The translations under genes and the position numbers were made by a program. Below, one piece after another: positions 16,670-25,154 of a DNA stretch of 64,000 bases. The DNA lies in contig DAIOEK010000005.1 of assembly GCA_036746315.1 (NCBI GenBank), positions 1 to 64,000 of the forward strand, read 5' to 3'. The notes under the pieces were generated by a model that was not told the DNA's origin, made no database searches, and saw nothing but the letters and a program-made list of their open reading frames with translations. Position 1 is the stretch's first letter; every line of letters starts with the position of its first letter. The stretch is from DAIOEK01 sp036746315 (GTDB taxonomy: Bacteria; Chloroflexota; Anaerolineae; Anaerolineales; Anaerolineaceae).

Positions 16670-18607
16670 TTATGCAACTGCGGCTTCTGCCACGGGCAGA
16701 ACGACCGTTACGTTGGTTCCCTTATCCAGCGTGGAATCCACCCAAATGCGCCCCTGATGATTATCGACGATCGATTTTACGATCGCCAGCCCCAGACCGG
16801 TCCCCGGCATATCCGAAGTGGCATTGGATGCCCGGTAAAATTTATCAAAGATGTAGGGCAGATCGAGCGGAGGAATGCCGCAGCCGGAATCGCCAACCTG
16901 GAAAATCAACTGGTTACCATCCACCTGCACTTCCACTTCGATCTTGCCGCCCTCAGGTGTGTACTTGATGGCGTTATCCACCAGGTTGTCGATCATCTGG
17001 CGCAACTGAATGGGATTGCCAAACAATGGCGGCACTTTATCCTGAACGTTACGGGTCAGCTGCAACTTGCGGGATTTTATCTTTTCAGAGAACATATCCA
17101 GCGAACCATCCAGCAGGGTGTTGATCGATACCGTTTCCTTGCGGGTGTCGAAGCCGGATTCGATCCTGCCCAGGTTGAGCAGATCGTTCACCAGTGCAGT
17201 GATGCTATGCACACTAGCTTGAACCCGATGGATAAAATCACGCTGCAAATCGTTGATCGGACCCGCCCGATCCAGCAACTCAATGTACCCCAGAATAGCC
17301 GTCAGCGGAGATCGCAGGTCATGCGAAATGGTCGACACAAAATCATTCTTCAGTCGATCCAGCTTCTTATGGTAGGTAATGTCATGGAAGGTAATGGCAA
17401 TGCCCACATCCGTAATGGGGGTTAGCTGGGCGCTGAAGACCCTGCCGTCTTCCAGTTCCACTTCACACTGATTGGGATAATGTTCCGAACCGGGAGTTTT
17501 CAACAGGTCAAGCAATTCCGGTTTCTGAACCACATCACTGAAAATCTTCCCCTGCAAATTGCTGTCACCCAAATTAAAGGCGGAACGGGCGGTTTGATTG
17601 ACAAGGATAAAGCGCTGATCTGGATCCAACACGATTGCACCATCCTGAATGTTGGTAAGGATGGTTTCCAGTTTGTTGCGATCGTAGGTGGCGGCAGCAT
17701 AGAGGTGCGCGTTCTCAATCGCAATGACGGCATAATCGGCAATCGTTGCAAGCAGTTTTACATGATGGTCGGTGAAGCTGGTGCGATTGTGGCGATTATC
17801 CACTCCCAACACGCCCACCGTCTGACCGCGGCTCTGTAACGGAACATAGATCAAGCTGTGAACCAGGTAGGAAGTTTTGATCTTCTGCGGAGTCTGTTCA
17901 TCCAGCAGCACAGGCTGCCCGGTGCGGACGACCGAGCCGGCAAGCGAATCGTGAATGGGCAGACGGAAGGTACGGACGAATTCCTCCTGAAAGTTGCGGC
18001 TGGCGCGCATGTACAAATCGCTGCTCGCCTCATCCATCAACAACAGGCTGCCTTCCTCCGCACCGGTCAGATCCACGGCAGCGTCCACAATCGAAGCCAG
18101 TACGTAATCCAGATTGAGCGAAGCGGTGATGGAGCGACCCAGCTGCGCCAGGGTTTCGATCTCATCCATGCGGCGCTGCAAACTGGCGGTTGCCCGCTTA
18201 GACTCGAGGATCACCCAGTCTTTACGGAATTTTGCCTGCTTGATGGAACGCTGGACTGCCTGAAGAATATCCTCGGTCTTTAATGGAAGGCAGAGATAAT
18301 CCATAATTCCGGTGCGCAGAGCCTCTTTTAACAAGTCCGGCGTATCGGAATTTACAAAGAGCAACACCGGGAGCGCAGGGTAACGGCGGATCAAATTCCG
18401 TGCTAATTCCAATCCACTGCCATCCACCAGTTGTTCACTCAAGACCACCAGGGACGGCTGGGTTGTCTCAAGCATCTTTTCTGCGACTGCTTTTTCTTTC
18501 ACAGCGGTCACACTGTAGCCTGCAGAACGCAAAACCCGCTCCAGCAGATAATTTGCCTGATTCTCCGAGATAATTACAAACACTAATTCTTTTGAGTTAT
18601 CCGTCAT
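16670..18607 (-). CDS. Sensor histidine kinase with N-terminal pseudoreceiver, GAF and PAS domains
   Basis: A soluble 645-residue protein. Order: receiver-like domain (8-125), coiled linker, GAF (about 155-300), PAS (about 311-415), HisKA with phosphoacceptor His429 in STISHDLRSPL, and HATPase with LVDNAIKYTP, GDSGCGI and GTGLGLAIV boxes, so the kinase core looks active. The receiver is degenerate: Ser57 replaces the phosphoacceptor Asp, the N-terminal acidic pair is SEN, and the conserved Lys before Pro108 is Leu. It probably cannot be phosphorylated. The gene starts 36 bases downstream of a paralogous response-regulator gene on the same strand, whose own kinase module is degenerate. The two likely act together. 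Confidence 0.9.
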   Translation of the reverse strand: MTDNSKELVFVIISENQANYLLERVLRSAGYSVTAVKEKAVAEKMLETTQPSLVVLSEQLVDGSGLELARNLIRRYPALPVLLFVNSDTPDLLKEALRTGIMDYLCLPLKTEDILQAVQRSIKQAKFRKDWVILESKRATASLQRRMDEIETLAQLGRSITASLNLDYVLASIVDAAVDLTGAEEGSLLLMDEASSDLYMRASRNFQEEFVRTFRLPIHDSLAGSVVRTGQPVLLDEQTPQKIKTSYLVHSLIYVPLQSRGQTVGVLGVDNRHNRTSFTDHHVKLLATIADYAVIAIENAHLYAAATYDRNKLETILTNIQDGAIVLDPDQRFILVNQTARSAFNLGDSNLQGKIFSDVVQKPELLDLLKTPGSEHYPNQCEVELEDGRVFSAQLTPITDVGIAITFHDITYHKKLDRLKNDFVSTISHDLRSPLTAILGYIELLDRAGPINDLQRDFIHRVQASVHSITALVNDLLNLGRIESGFDTRKETVSINTLLDGSLDMFSEKIKSRKLQLTRNVQDKVPPLFGNPIQLRQMIDNLVDNAIKYTPEGGKIEVEVQVDGNQLIFQVGDSGCGIPPLDLPYIFDKFYRASNATSDMPGTGLGLAIVKSIVDNHQGRIWVDSTLDKGTNVTVVLPVAEAAVA

Positions 18608-18643
18608 ATTGTGATTCCAGGTAAGTTTTACTCAACAATCCAA

Positions 18644-20278
18644 TCAAGCAGGCGGCATCAACGTAAAGTGGAAAATGGCTCCCTGAGTTGGGCTTGATTC
18701 TGCCCAAACTTTACCACCGTGGGCAGTAATGATTTCCTTCACCTGACCCAATACCTGCGTACCGTTGGCACTCTTGCGGGCTGCTTCTTTCTTGTCGTCG
18801 TCCTGCGTCAGGTTCAGTTTTTGCGTTTCTATTTCAGCTACACTGTTACGGACCAGAAAATGAATTTGTCCATCCAGCATTTTTTCAACCCGCATGGAAA
18901 CCTGTCCCCCATGAGGTGTATTTCGCAAGGCATTGGTGATCAGCTTGTCCACAACCTGATCCACCTGGTCTGCATCGGCATAAGCCAGAATCTCATCGCT
19001 GGTAAAGTCAGCCGTCAACAAAATATCGTCTTCTTCCGCCGCCCGTTTGTAACGCTCGAGAACGCTTTGCCCAACTTCAACAGCATTCACAGGGAGCATT
19101 TGCGCTGGTAGGGTGTTGGTGGGTACTTTGGTGACCTTGTCAAGTACATCCGTACTTTCTTTCAACTTCAAGATCACCGAATCCAACACGTTTTTTTGCT
19201 CGGACGTCACGGCAGCGGAGATGGATTTCAAATTCCGAATCGCTTCTTCCAGCGGTTCGAAAAGGTCTTTGCCGGCGGTTTTCAAAACACCATTCTTGGT
19301 GCGCGCACCGGCTTGCGCATTTTCCGCCGCGCGCTGCATGTAGCGCGCCCGTTCTTCCAAAGCACGGAACAGACGTGCATTTACCAGTGAAATCGATGCA
19401 TAATCGGCGACCGCTTCCACCAGTTTTTGTTCACTGCTGTTGAAAGGCTTGGGTGCACGCCGTACGATGGCGAGCAGGGCGATCACCTGTTTCTGCACCT
19501 TGATCGGGGTAATCAGCGCAGACTGCCCCAGGTCGTTGAAACGGAAACGCTTCAGCGGGTCGCCATGAATGGCAAGGGTCTCCCCCGACATCGCCACCAG
19601 CGAACTGATGCCATCATCCCACGGCTGCCCTACTTTATTGACCAGCGAGCCGGGCAGGTTTTCATGGGCGGCGAGGATGAACCCTCGATCCCCCTCATCC
19701 CTCACCAGGAACCAGCCAATATCACCATTGGCAACCTTGACTGCACCATCCACAATTTTATCGAAAAGGATTGCCTGATCGGTCACGGAAGTGACCGCTT
19801 TTCCGATGGAAAAAATGGTGGTCAGTTCGCGGACGCGGTTCTGCAACTCCAGGTTGGTTTGCTGAAGCTGGCGATCCAACCTTTCCCGCTCACGGCGGTC
19901 ATGGACTTGTTTCAGCACACGCTCCACCACCGCGATCACTTCCGCTTCTTTTACCGGCCAAAGCAAAAAATCTGTGGCGCCCAGCCGGAACGACTGCACA
20001 AGGTCTTCTTCCCCGCCCTTTTTGGTCAGCGCAATGATTGGTATGGAAATCCCCTGGGAGTTGAGTGCAACCATCAAATCCTTGCCGCTCAAGCTGGGCA
20101 GGTTCAAATCCACAATCATAATATCAGGGGAGAATTGGATCGCCTTGGCAATGGCAGCCTGAGCATCGGCAGCAGTCTGCACCTGGTATCCCATGGATTG
20201 CAGAGCCTGCCTGGCAATCAGGTCGCTGATGTCAGCATCATTTTCAACGATTAGTATACGATCCCGGTTTGTTCCCAT
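18644..20278 (-). CDS. Response regulator with GAF and degenerate kinase-like domain
   Basis: A 544-residue protein. The receiver (residues 7-125) keeps Asp57 and Thr85 but has Trp107 where the conserved Lys should be. A GAF domain (about 165-310) follows, then a helical region and a GHKL-like C-terminus. In the helical region no H-box His is found near the expected place. The ATP-binding domain keeps ITNALRNTPHGG but has lost the DxGxG box (VRNSVAEI instead) and the second glycine-rich box. I infer a receiver-GAF output protein, not an active kinase. It shares domain style and residue spacing with its neighbour at 16670. The start ATG is seven bases after a TATTAT box. Confidence 0.85.
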   Translation of the reverse strand: MGTNRDRILIVENDADISDLIARQALQSMGYQVQTAADAQAAIAKAIQFSPDIMIVDLNLPSLSGKDLMVALNSQGISIPIIALTKKGGEEDLVQSFRLGATDFLLWPVKEAEVIAVVERVLKQVHDRRERERLDRQLQQTNLELQNRVRELTTIFSIGKAVTSVTDQAILFDKIVDGAVKVANGDIGWFLVRDEGDRGFILAAHENLPGSLVNKVGQPWDDGISSLVAMSGETLAIHGDPLKRFRFNDLGQSALITPIKVQKQVIALLAIVRRAPKPFNSSEQKLVEAVADYASISLVNARLFRALEERARYMQRAAENAQAGARTKNGVLKTAGKDLFEPLEEAIRNLKSISAAVTSEQKNVLDSVILKLKESTDVLDKVTKVPTNTLPAQMLPVNAVEVGQSVLERYKRAAEEDDILLTADFTSDEILAYADADQVDQVVDKLITNALRNTPHGGQVSMRVEKMLDGQIHFLVRNSVAEIETQKLNLTQDDDKKEAARKSANGTQVLGQVKEIITAHGGKVWAESSPTQGAIFHFTLMPPA

Positions 20279-20285
20279 GGAATTA

Positions 20286-20316
20286 ATAATAGCATATATT
20301 TATTCTGGATAGTCAA
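20286..20316 (-). promoter_or_regulatory. Promoter of the response-regulator/kinase pair, leaderless arrangement
   Basis: On the minus strand TTGACT (20316-20311), a 19-bp spacer and an extended -10 TGC-TATTAT (box at 20291-20286) stand seven bases before the ATG at 20278. Transcription would start at or next to the initiation codon, and there is no ribosome-binding site. Confidence 0.55.
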
Positions 20317-20433
20317 GCATACTGATTATCAGCCATTCAAGGCTCGAAATCAATATCCACTTTTGAAAAGATTTGCCATTCCAGGTAGGTAATGCTGTCA
20401 TTCCCCCTTTCCGCACCCATTATTCGGCTTCTT

Positions 20434-20916
20434 CTATTTTAAATTGAACTCACTTGCCGGCGGCATCCATTCATCGATGCTCCTCAGCACCCGGGGAACA
20501 AGAGCGTAACCTTTGATCTTGATGCCCGGGATGGATGGCAGGGTTCTGCGAAGGAACTCGCGCATCTGGTGGCTGTCTTTAAACCGGGCTTCAATGGATA
20601 AATCCGTGGAACCCTGTCCATAGGCTATATAGGAAATTTCAGACATGGACAGCAGCTTATCGAGGATTGTCTGTTCATGATCCATGGATGCCTCGATAAA
20701 AACATCGACAGCGATCACGTATTCAAAAGCGTGTGGATTCACGATGGCGGTCAGGCGGATGATATCCCGCTTGATAAGGGACTCGATGCGATTACGAACC
20801 GTACGCTCGTTCAGATGATGAATGCGGGCAATATCCGCCGAACTTACCCGGGCATTCTTTCTCAATTCCGAGATGATGGTTAGATCCAACTGGTCGAATC
20901 GATTTCTGATAGTCAT
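20434..20916 (-). CDS. Lrp/AsnC-family transcriptional regulator
   Basis: A 160-residue regulator. It has an N-terminal winged helix-turn-helix (LDLTIISELRKNARVSSADIARIHHLNERTVRNRIESLIKRDIIR) and a C-terminal RAM-type domain of about 90 residues. Lrp-like proteins sense amino acids or other small molecules. I start it at the ATG at 20914-20916 because the longer frame would begin upstream of a TATACT -10 box (20962-20957). No good ribosome-binding site is seen. Two direct repeats TTTGCCGAAA lie between the promoter and start codon and are probable autoregulatory sites. The downstream neighbour on this strand is the response-regulator gene, 155 bases away. Confidence 0.85.
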   Translation of the reverse strand: MTIRNRFDQLDLTIISELRKNARVSSADIARIHHLNERTVRNRIESLIKRDIIRLTAIVNPHAFEYVIAVDVFIEASMDHEQTILDKLLSMSEISYIAYGQGSTDLSIEARFKDSHQMREFLRRTLPSIPGIKIKGYALVPRVLRSIDEWMPPASEFNLK

Positions 20917-20917
20917 A

Positions 20918-20962
20918 TTTGCCGAAAAGGAATTATTTTTTGCCGAAAGTGATTCAAGTATA
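20918..20962 (-). promoter_or_regulatory. -10 box and paired operator candidates of the Lrp-type gene
   Basis: TATACT is the -10 box on the minus strand (20962-20957). TTTGCCGAAA (plus-strand reading) occurs at 20918-20927 and again at 20939-20948. The spacing is exactly 21 bp, two helical turns, fitting cooperative binding of a dimeric regulator over the transcription start and leader. Confidence 0.5.
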
Positions 20963-21018
20963 GCACACACTGCTCATACGCCAACCGGCAGTATCTTCAT
21001 TTTAATGGGACAGCATCC

Positions 21019-21046
21019 TTGTCAAAAGCTGCCTTTCGGATACAAT
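21019..21046 (+). promoter_or_regulatory. Promoter of the DUF554 gene, leaderless arrangement
   Basis: TTGTCA (21019-21024), a 16-bp spacer, and TACAAT (21041-21046). The expected transcription start is about three bases before the ATG at 21056. No ribosome-binding site can fit. Confidence 0.65.
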
Positions 21047-21055
21047 GAAAAGCCT

Positions 21056-21766
21056 ATGACCGGAACCTGGATCAATGCAGCCGCAATCATCCTGGGCGGA
21101 AGCCTGGGGGTGGTGATGGGCGCCAAATTGAACGAAAAAGTGAAATCGACCCTGCTGGGCGCAATGGGGTTGTTTGTGATCGCGTTGGGCGTGCAAATGT
21201 TCCTAAAAACCAGCAACAGCCTGGTTACCCTGGGGGCGTTGGTGATTGGCGGTCTGTTGGGTGAGTGGCTGCAAATCGAGGAAGGGGTTTCGCGTTTGGG
21301 CGGCTGGCTCGAAAGCAAGTTCACCCGCCAGAGCGAAACACAAGACCGGGAAAAGTTCATCCGCGGCTTTCTGACCGCCTCGGTCCTTTTTTGCGCCGGA
21401 CCGGTCGCCATCCTGGGTTCCATTCAAGATGGTGCACTCGGCAACCCGCAACTGCTGATCATAAAATCTATTCTGGATGGCATTTTTGCCATGTCGTTCG
21501 CCTCGACAGTTGGGGTGGGTGTAGTCTTTTCCGCACTGCCGGTCTTCGCATATCAGGCAATATTGACGCTTTTGAGCGGACAATTGCAGCTGGTTATTAA
21601 TGACCTGATGATGCAAGAATTGACTGCCGTGGGGGGCGTGGTATTGATGGCGGTCGGGGCTTGCAGCATTCTGAATCTGTTCAAACTGCGCGTCGGCAGT
21701 TTGATCCCCACACTTTTGATTGCACCCCTGCTGGTATGGGCAGCGCAAGCCCTGGGGTGGATGTAA
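21056..21766 (+). CDS. DUF554 family membrane protein
   Basis: A 236-residue integral membrane protein of the DUF554 (YqgA-like) family. It begins TGTWINAAAIILGGSLGVVMGAKL, has GALVIGGLLGEWLQIEEG, FCAGPVAILGSIQDG, LDGIFAMSFASTVGVGVVFSALPVFAYQ, and about six to seven membrane helices. The function of the family is unknown. The start at 21056 matches family N-termini; the open frame continues upstream through the promoter, but those residues are not protein-like. An MscS-type channel gene begins 13 bases after its stop, suggesting one transcript. Confidence 0.88.
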   Translation: MTGTWINAAAIILGGSLGVVMGAKLNEKVKSTLLGAMGLFVIALGVQMFLKTSNSLVTLGALVIGGLLGEWLQIEEGVSRLGGWLESKFTRQSETQDREKFIRGFLTASVLFCAGPVAILGSIQDGALGNPQLLIIKSILDGIFAMSFASTVGVGVVFSALPVFAYQAILTLLSGQLQLVINDLMMQELTAVGGVVLMAVGACSILNLFKLRVGSLIPTLLIAPLLVWAAQALGWM

Positions 21767-21778
21767 TTTCGCTAATTA

Positions 21779-22600
21779 ATGATGAACACGGGTCTGACGA
21801 ATATTTCCCTCACCCATACGCCGGCAATTGAAACTATTTTGACCATTGCTGCTTACTTTCTATCAGCTTGGGTGCTCACCTTGATTGCCAAATTGATTGC
21901 CCGGCGTTTCTTTTCCTTCTCGGTGAAAGCGCCAAAAGGCAGACATCCCAGCGCCGAGCGCGCCCAAACGCTGCTCTCACTGGTTTCCAGCCTGATCAGC
22001 TTTTTCTTCTTTCTGGTGGCAACCGCACTTTCGCTGCTGTTGTTCGTGACCCCCAGCACGTTGGTGTGGGTATTGGGTCTGTTCAGTGCTGCTTTCGGCA
22101 TCGCCGCCCGCCCCATGGTCTCGGATGTGCTATCCGGCATCGGGTTTTTATTCAACGAAACCTTTGATATCAGTGAAAAGGTGGAATTCGTTCAACCGGG
22201 CGGCAACATTCAGGGAGTGATTGAAGCGGTCAACCTGACCAGCACCATTGTGCGCGCGCCCACCGGAGAGCAATACACTTTGCCCAACGGAGAAATCCGC
22301 GTTGTGCGGAACTTTAGCAGGGGAAAGTTCTCACAGATAAACATCACACTCTACGTAGCGCCCAACGATTTGAACGGCGCGCTGGAAGTGCTGAAAACAT
22401 TGGCGGATGACGCCTTTCACCAGGTGGAAGGACAAATAGAGCCCTGGAAAGTGATCAGTTCATCCAATCTGGCAGCCACCAAGGTGGAACTCACCATCAT
22501 GGCAAAGACCATCCTGGGACGTGGTGCCGAAATCAAATTACAGCTGATCGATCTGATCCACGACCGCATGCGTGCGGCAGGGATCCATCTTCTTGAATAA
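21779..22600 (+). CDS. Small-conductance mechanosensitive channel (MscS family)
   Basis: A 273-residue MscS-like protein. N-terminal helices are followed by the pore-lining TM3 region (FVTPSTLVWVLGLFSAAFGIAARPMVSDVLSGIGFLFNETFDISEKVEF) and the beta domain with IQGVIEAVNLTSTIVRAPTGEQYTLPNGEIRVVRNFSRG. It is expected to release solutes on hypo-osmotic shock. Two adjacent ATG codons (21779 and 21782) could serve as start. It is the short form of the family without extra N-terminal domains. Confidence 0.92.
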   Translation: MMNTGLTNISLTHTPAIETILTIAAYFLSAWVLTLIAKLIARRFFSFSVKAPKGRHPSAERAQTLLSLVSSLISFFFFLVATALSLLLFVTPSTLVWVLGLFSAAFGIAARPMVSDVLSGIGFLFNETFDISEKVEFVQPGGNIQGVIEAVNLTSTIVRAPTGEQYTLPNGEIRVVRNFSRGKFSQINITLYVAPNDLNGALEVLKTLADDAFHQVEGQIEPWKVISSSNLAATKVELTIMAKTILGRGAEIKLQLIDLIHDRMRAAGIHLLE

Positions 22601-22627
22601 AAACTTCCGCTTTCGCGGAAGTTTTTA
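22598..22627. terminator. Bidirectional terminator after the MscS gene
   Basis: AAACTTCCGC, loop TTTC, GCGGAAGTTT form a 10-bp stem with A on the left and TT on the right. It lies between the convergent MscS and PF04020 genes. Confidence 0.88.
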
Positions 22628-22629
22628 TT

Positions 22630-23019
22630 TCAGTTCGATCTTTTTGTGTGGTGGCGTCTTTCTTTGCCAAACATCATCGACAGTATAAAACTGACGACAC
22701 TGATAATCAAGGCACCCACAATCGCAGTCCAGAAACTATCAATGGAGAACTGGAGACCAAACCAGTCGGCGATATATTGGGTAACCCAGAGCATCGCTGC
22801 ATTTGCGATAAAGGTAAACAAGCCCAGCGTAAGCACATACAAACCACAGGTGACAAACGAAAAGATGGGCTTGATAATGGCGTTGACAATACCAAAGATC
22901 ACAGCAACCAGAATAATGGTCAGGGTTGGGTTTCCACCCACCGTAATTCCGGGTAACAGCCATGCGGTTGCAGCAATTGCCAGCGCATTAATAACCAGTC
23001 TGATGATAAAAGAGTCCAT
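22630..23019 (-). CDS. PF04020 (phage holin family 4 / YvlD-like) membrane protein
   Basis: A 129-residue membrane protein with four hydrophobic helices. It has the family pattern IIRLVINALAIAATAWLLPGI, VAVIFGIVNAIIKPI, LPxxxLTLGLFTFIANAAMLW (here YVLTLGLFTFIANAAMLW) and SFWTAIVGALIISVVSFIL, ending in a basic tail. Despite the family name, chromosomal copies are housekeeping membrane proteins of unknown role, not phage genes. A strong AGGAGG lies seven bases before the ATG. Confidence 0.88.
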   Translation of the reverse strand: MDSFIIRLVINALAIAATAWLLPGITVGGNPTLTIILVAVIFGIVNAIIKPIFSFVTCGLYVLTLGLFTFIANAAMLWVTQYIADWFGLQFSIDSFWTAIVGALIISVVSFILSMMFGKERRHHTKRSN

Positions 23020-23067
23020 TTTAACCTCCTAGTTTTAATACGCCTGAATTCAAAAAAAGTTTCTGAT

Positions 23068-24558
23068 TCACGACTCGGGATTGAGCCTGGTCCAGAGGAA
23101 ATGGAATCCCCAACCCGGCAGATCTACATACACACCCTCGCCGGTCATTTCATCCCCCGAGCGATAGAACACATCCCCTTTGATGAGATCGATCAGCTTC
23201 CATTCCGTCCCACGCAAATCGTCCCAGGGCAGAGTGATGCGCGCCTGGCTGGGAAGGTCGTTCAAATTCAGGACGATTAACAACGTTTCGCCCTGAAAAT
23301 GCCAGCTCCAGGCAACCATGTTCAGATGGCTCTGGTTGTCATCCCATCCGTTGCGGCGGCATAACCGCCACTCGCCATCCTGACACAACGGAGATACGGA
23401 GGTACGGATGAGCACCTGATAGAACCTTTCCTGATCGTGGACGGGCTTTTCGTCCACCCTGCGGCGTAAAAAGACCGGCACACGCACGCGTCGCCCCTGA
23501 ATCTGCCCCTCGTGGAAAAGCCGGTATCCGGGCAGCGTAACGAGCATGATGGCAGCCTGAATGGAGCGCAGGGGAGACAATGCAGCAGCGACCCTTTTTT
23601 CATCATGATTTTCAATAAACATGACCCGGTGTGAAACGGGGGGCTTTTCCTGCGATAATCGCTGCAATATCCCGGCAGGATCAGCTTTGACCACCCGATC
23701 ATAAAGTACTTTGTCGTAGCAGGCATCAAAGCCTAAATTCAACAGCTCATTTTCCTTATCCCAGTATGCCTCGGCAAGAAAGAGGAAGTCGGGATGGGAA
23801 AGCCGCGTGGCGTCGATCATTTCCTTCCAGTATTCTTTTTCAGGGATGTTGCCGGCGCGTTCACCCCAGGTTTGCTGAAAGACTTCGCTCAGACACAGCA
23901 TGGCCATATCACAGCGCACGCCATCGCACAGGTCGGCAATTTCATCCAACGCGTTGGCGGCTGCCAGGCGGGTGCTGGGAGAGAAGATATTCAACTGGGC
24001 GGTATCCCGCCAGGGTGGAAAGAAGGGATCTTTGCCGTGGGCAATGATTTTGCCGCCGGCTTCGAAGAACTCTCCACCATTCTTCAACAAGTCGGCCGCC
24101 TCGCCCTGAATAAAGAATTCGGGGTGCGCGGTCACCCAGTCGTGATCCTTTGCCAGATGGTTGGGGACAAAATCCAGCAGCAGGTGCATGCCAAATCCAC
24201 GCAAGCGCTCGCGCAGGATAAACATTGCCTGGTTTCCACCGAGGGAGGCATCGACCGAGTAGCGCCTGACGGCGTAGGCGGAGCCGATATTGTCATCAAC
24301 GGTAAAATCGGGCAGGGCGGCTAGAAACTCAGCGATTTGTGCATCGTTTTGGTTGGAGACCTGTTTGCTTTGCGGGCTTCGTTCCCATACTCCCATCAAC
24401 CAGATATACTGAAAACCGACCCGTTGCCAGCCAGCCAGAATTTCATCCGGTACATCGGCAAGGGTGAGGGAATTGCCATACATCTGGCGCAGTTCATACA
24501 TCCATACCTGGGTGTTGATTTCGTATATGACCGGTTTTTTGGGTGCAGAACTGTTCAT
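23068..24558 (-). CDS. GH13 alpha-amylase family glycosidase
   Basis: A 496-residue cytoplasmic enzyme with no signal peptide. The four conserved GH13 regions are present: DFVPNH, DGVRCDMAM (nucleophile Asp), FLAEAYW (acid/base Glu) and FIENHDEKR (third Asp). A beta-sandwich C-terminal domain follows. It should act on an alpha-glucosidic or alpha-glycosyl substrate such as maltooligosaccharides, glycogen or sucrose; the exact substrate cannot be called. No transporter or other carbohydrate genes are adjacent. It sits alone between the PF04020 protein and the infA/rpsU unit. Confidence 0.88.
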   Translation of the reverse strand: MNSSAPKKPVIYEINTQVWMYELRQMYGNSLTLADVPDEILAGWQRVGFQYIWLMGVWERSPQSKQVSNQNDAQIAEFLAALPDFTVDDNIGSAYAVRRYSVDASLGGNQAMFILRERLRGFGMHLLLDFVPNHLAKDHDWVTAHPEFFIQGEAADLLKNGGEFFEAGGKIIAHGKDPFFPPWRDTAQLNIFSPSTRLAAANALDEIADLCDGVRCDMAMLCLSEVFQQTWGERAGNIPEKEYWKEMIDATRLSHPDFLFLAEAYWDKENELLNLGFDACYDKVLYDRVVKADPAGILQRLSQEKPPVSHRVMFIENHDEKRVAAALSPLRSIQAAIMLVTLPGYRLFHEGQIQGRRVRVPVFLRRRVDEKPVHDQERFYQVLIRTSVSPLCQDGEWRLCRRNGWDDNQSHLNMVAWSWHFQGETLLIVLNLNDLPSQARITLPWDDLRGTEWKLIDLIKGDVFYRSGDEMTGEGVYVDLPGWGFHFLWTRLNPES

Positions 24559-24621
24559 TTAGACCTCCCCATTCTTTATAAAACGCAATGGCGGGAATTT
24601 CAAGCTGTTGCGGAAGGATGA

Positions 24622-24655
24622 AAGTACTGCCCCCGGAGTTCTCACGGGGGCAGTA
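24622..24655 (-). terminator. Terminator after infA
   Basis: An 11-bp stem (TACTGCCCCCG, 24625-24635, with 24645-24655) lies five bases beyond the infA stop on the minus strand, followed by CTTTC. The T-tract is poor, so termination may be partial and continue into the GH13 gene. Confidence 0.65.
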
Positions 24656-24659
24656 TGTT

Positions 24660-24923
24660 TTATGATGATGATTCTTCTTCAGCCTGAACGGGTTCGTTGG
24701 GTCGTCGCGCGCGGTAAACAATCCTTCCGCGGGTCAGGTCATAGGGAGACATCTCCACCCTGACATGGTCGCCCAATAATATGCGGATGTAGTATTTACG
24801 CATCCGCCCGGACAGATAAGCCAAAACTTCGTGGCCATTTTCCAATCTGACACGAAACTGGGTTCCCGGGAGGGCTTCAACGATTCGCCCGTCAACCTGA
24901 ATTTTATCTTCTTCTTTCGCCAT
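24660..24923 (-). CDS. infA: Translation initiation factor IF-1
   Basis: An 87-residue S1-like OB-fold protein: IQVDGRIVEALPGTQFRVRLENGHEVLAYLSGRMRKYYIRILLGDHVRVEMSPYDLTRGRIVYR. It binds the 30S A-site during initiation. It carries a 14-residue acidic C-terminal extension (NEPVQAEEESSS) beyond the usual end. I chose the ATG at 24923 with GAGG five bases upstream; a GTG two codons earlier is inside that site. It lies 23 bases behind rpsU, so the two translation genes are cotranscribed. Confidence 0.96.
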   Translation of the reverse strand: MAKEEDKIQVDGRIVEALPGTQFRVRLENGHEVLAYLSGRMRKYYIRILLGDHVRVEMSPYDLTRGRIVYRARRPNEPVQAEEESSS

Positions 24924-24946
24924 ACTCACCTCAAACAGGCTTTGAA

Positions 24947-25153
24947 TTAAGCCATGTCAATTGATTTGGAGAAGGTGCGCCTTCGCATGCGGCGTGCGGC
25001 TTTTTTCTTCTCAATTCTACGCAGTTCACTCTTGGAGATGAACCAACGTTTTCGACGTACTGTGCTCAAAACACCGCTTTTAACAACCTTTTTGCGGAAA
25101 CGGCGCAGGAGTTGATCCTGAGATTCGTTTGGGCGTATCACTACGGATGCCAT
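24947..25153 (-). CDS. rpsU: 30S ribosomal protein bS21
   Basis: A 68-residue, highly basic protein with the bS21 pattern SVVIRPNESQDQLLRRFRKKVVKSGVLSTVRRKRWFISKSELRRIEKKKAARRMRRR. bS21 helps the 30S subunit pair with messenger. GGGAGGTGAG is the ribosome-binding site. A promoter and a structured leader of about 160 bases precede it, and infA follows. The pairing rpsU-infA is compact and gives coordinated control of two initiation components. Confidence 0.95.
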   Translation of the reverse strand: MASVVIRPNESQDQLLRRFRKKVVKSGVLSTVRRKRWFISKSELRRIEKKKAARRMRRRTFSKSIDMA

Positions 25154-25154
25154 G

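Noticed and set aside
22630..23019. Prophage holin
   Set aside because: The family label is misleading; there are no other phage genes and chromosomal copies of this family are widespread.
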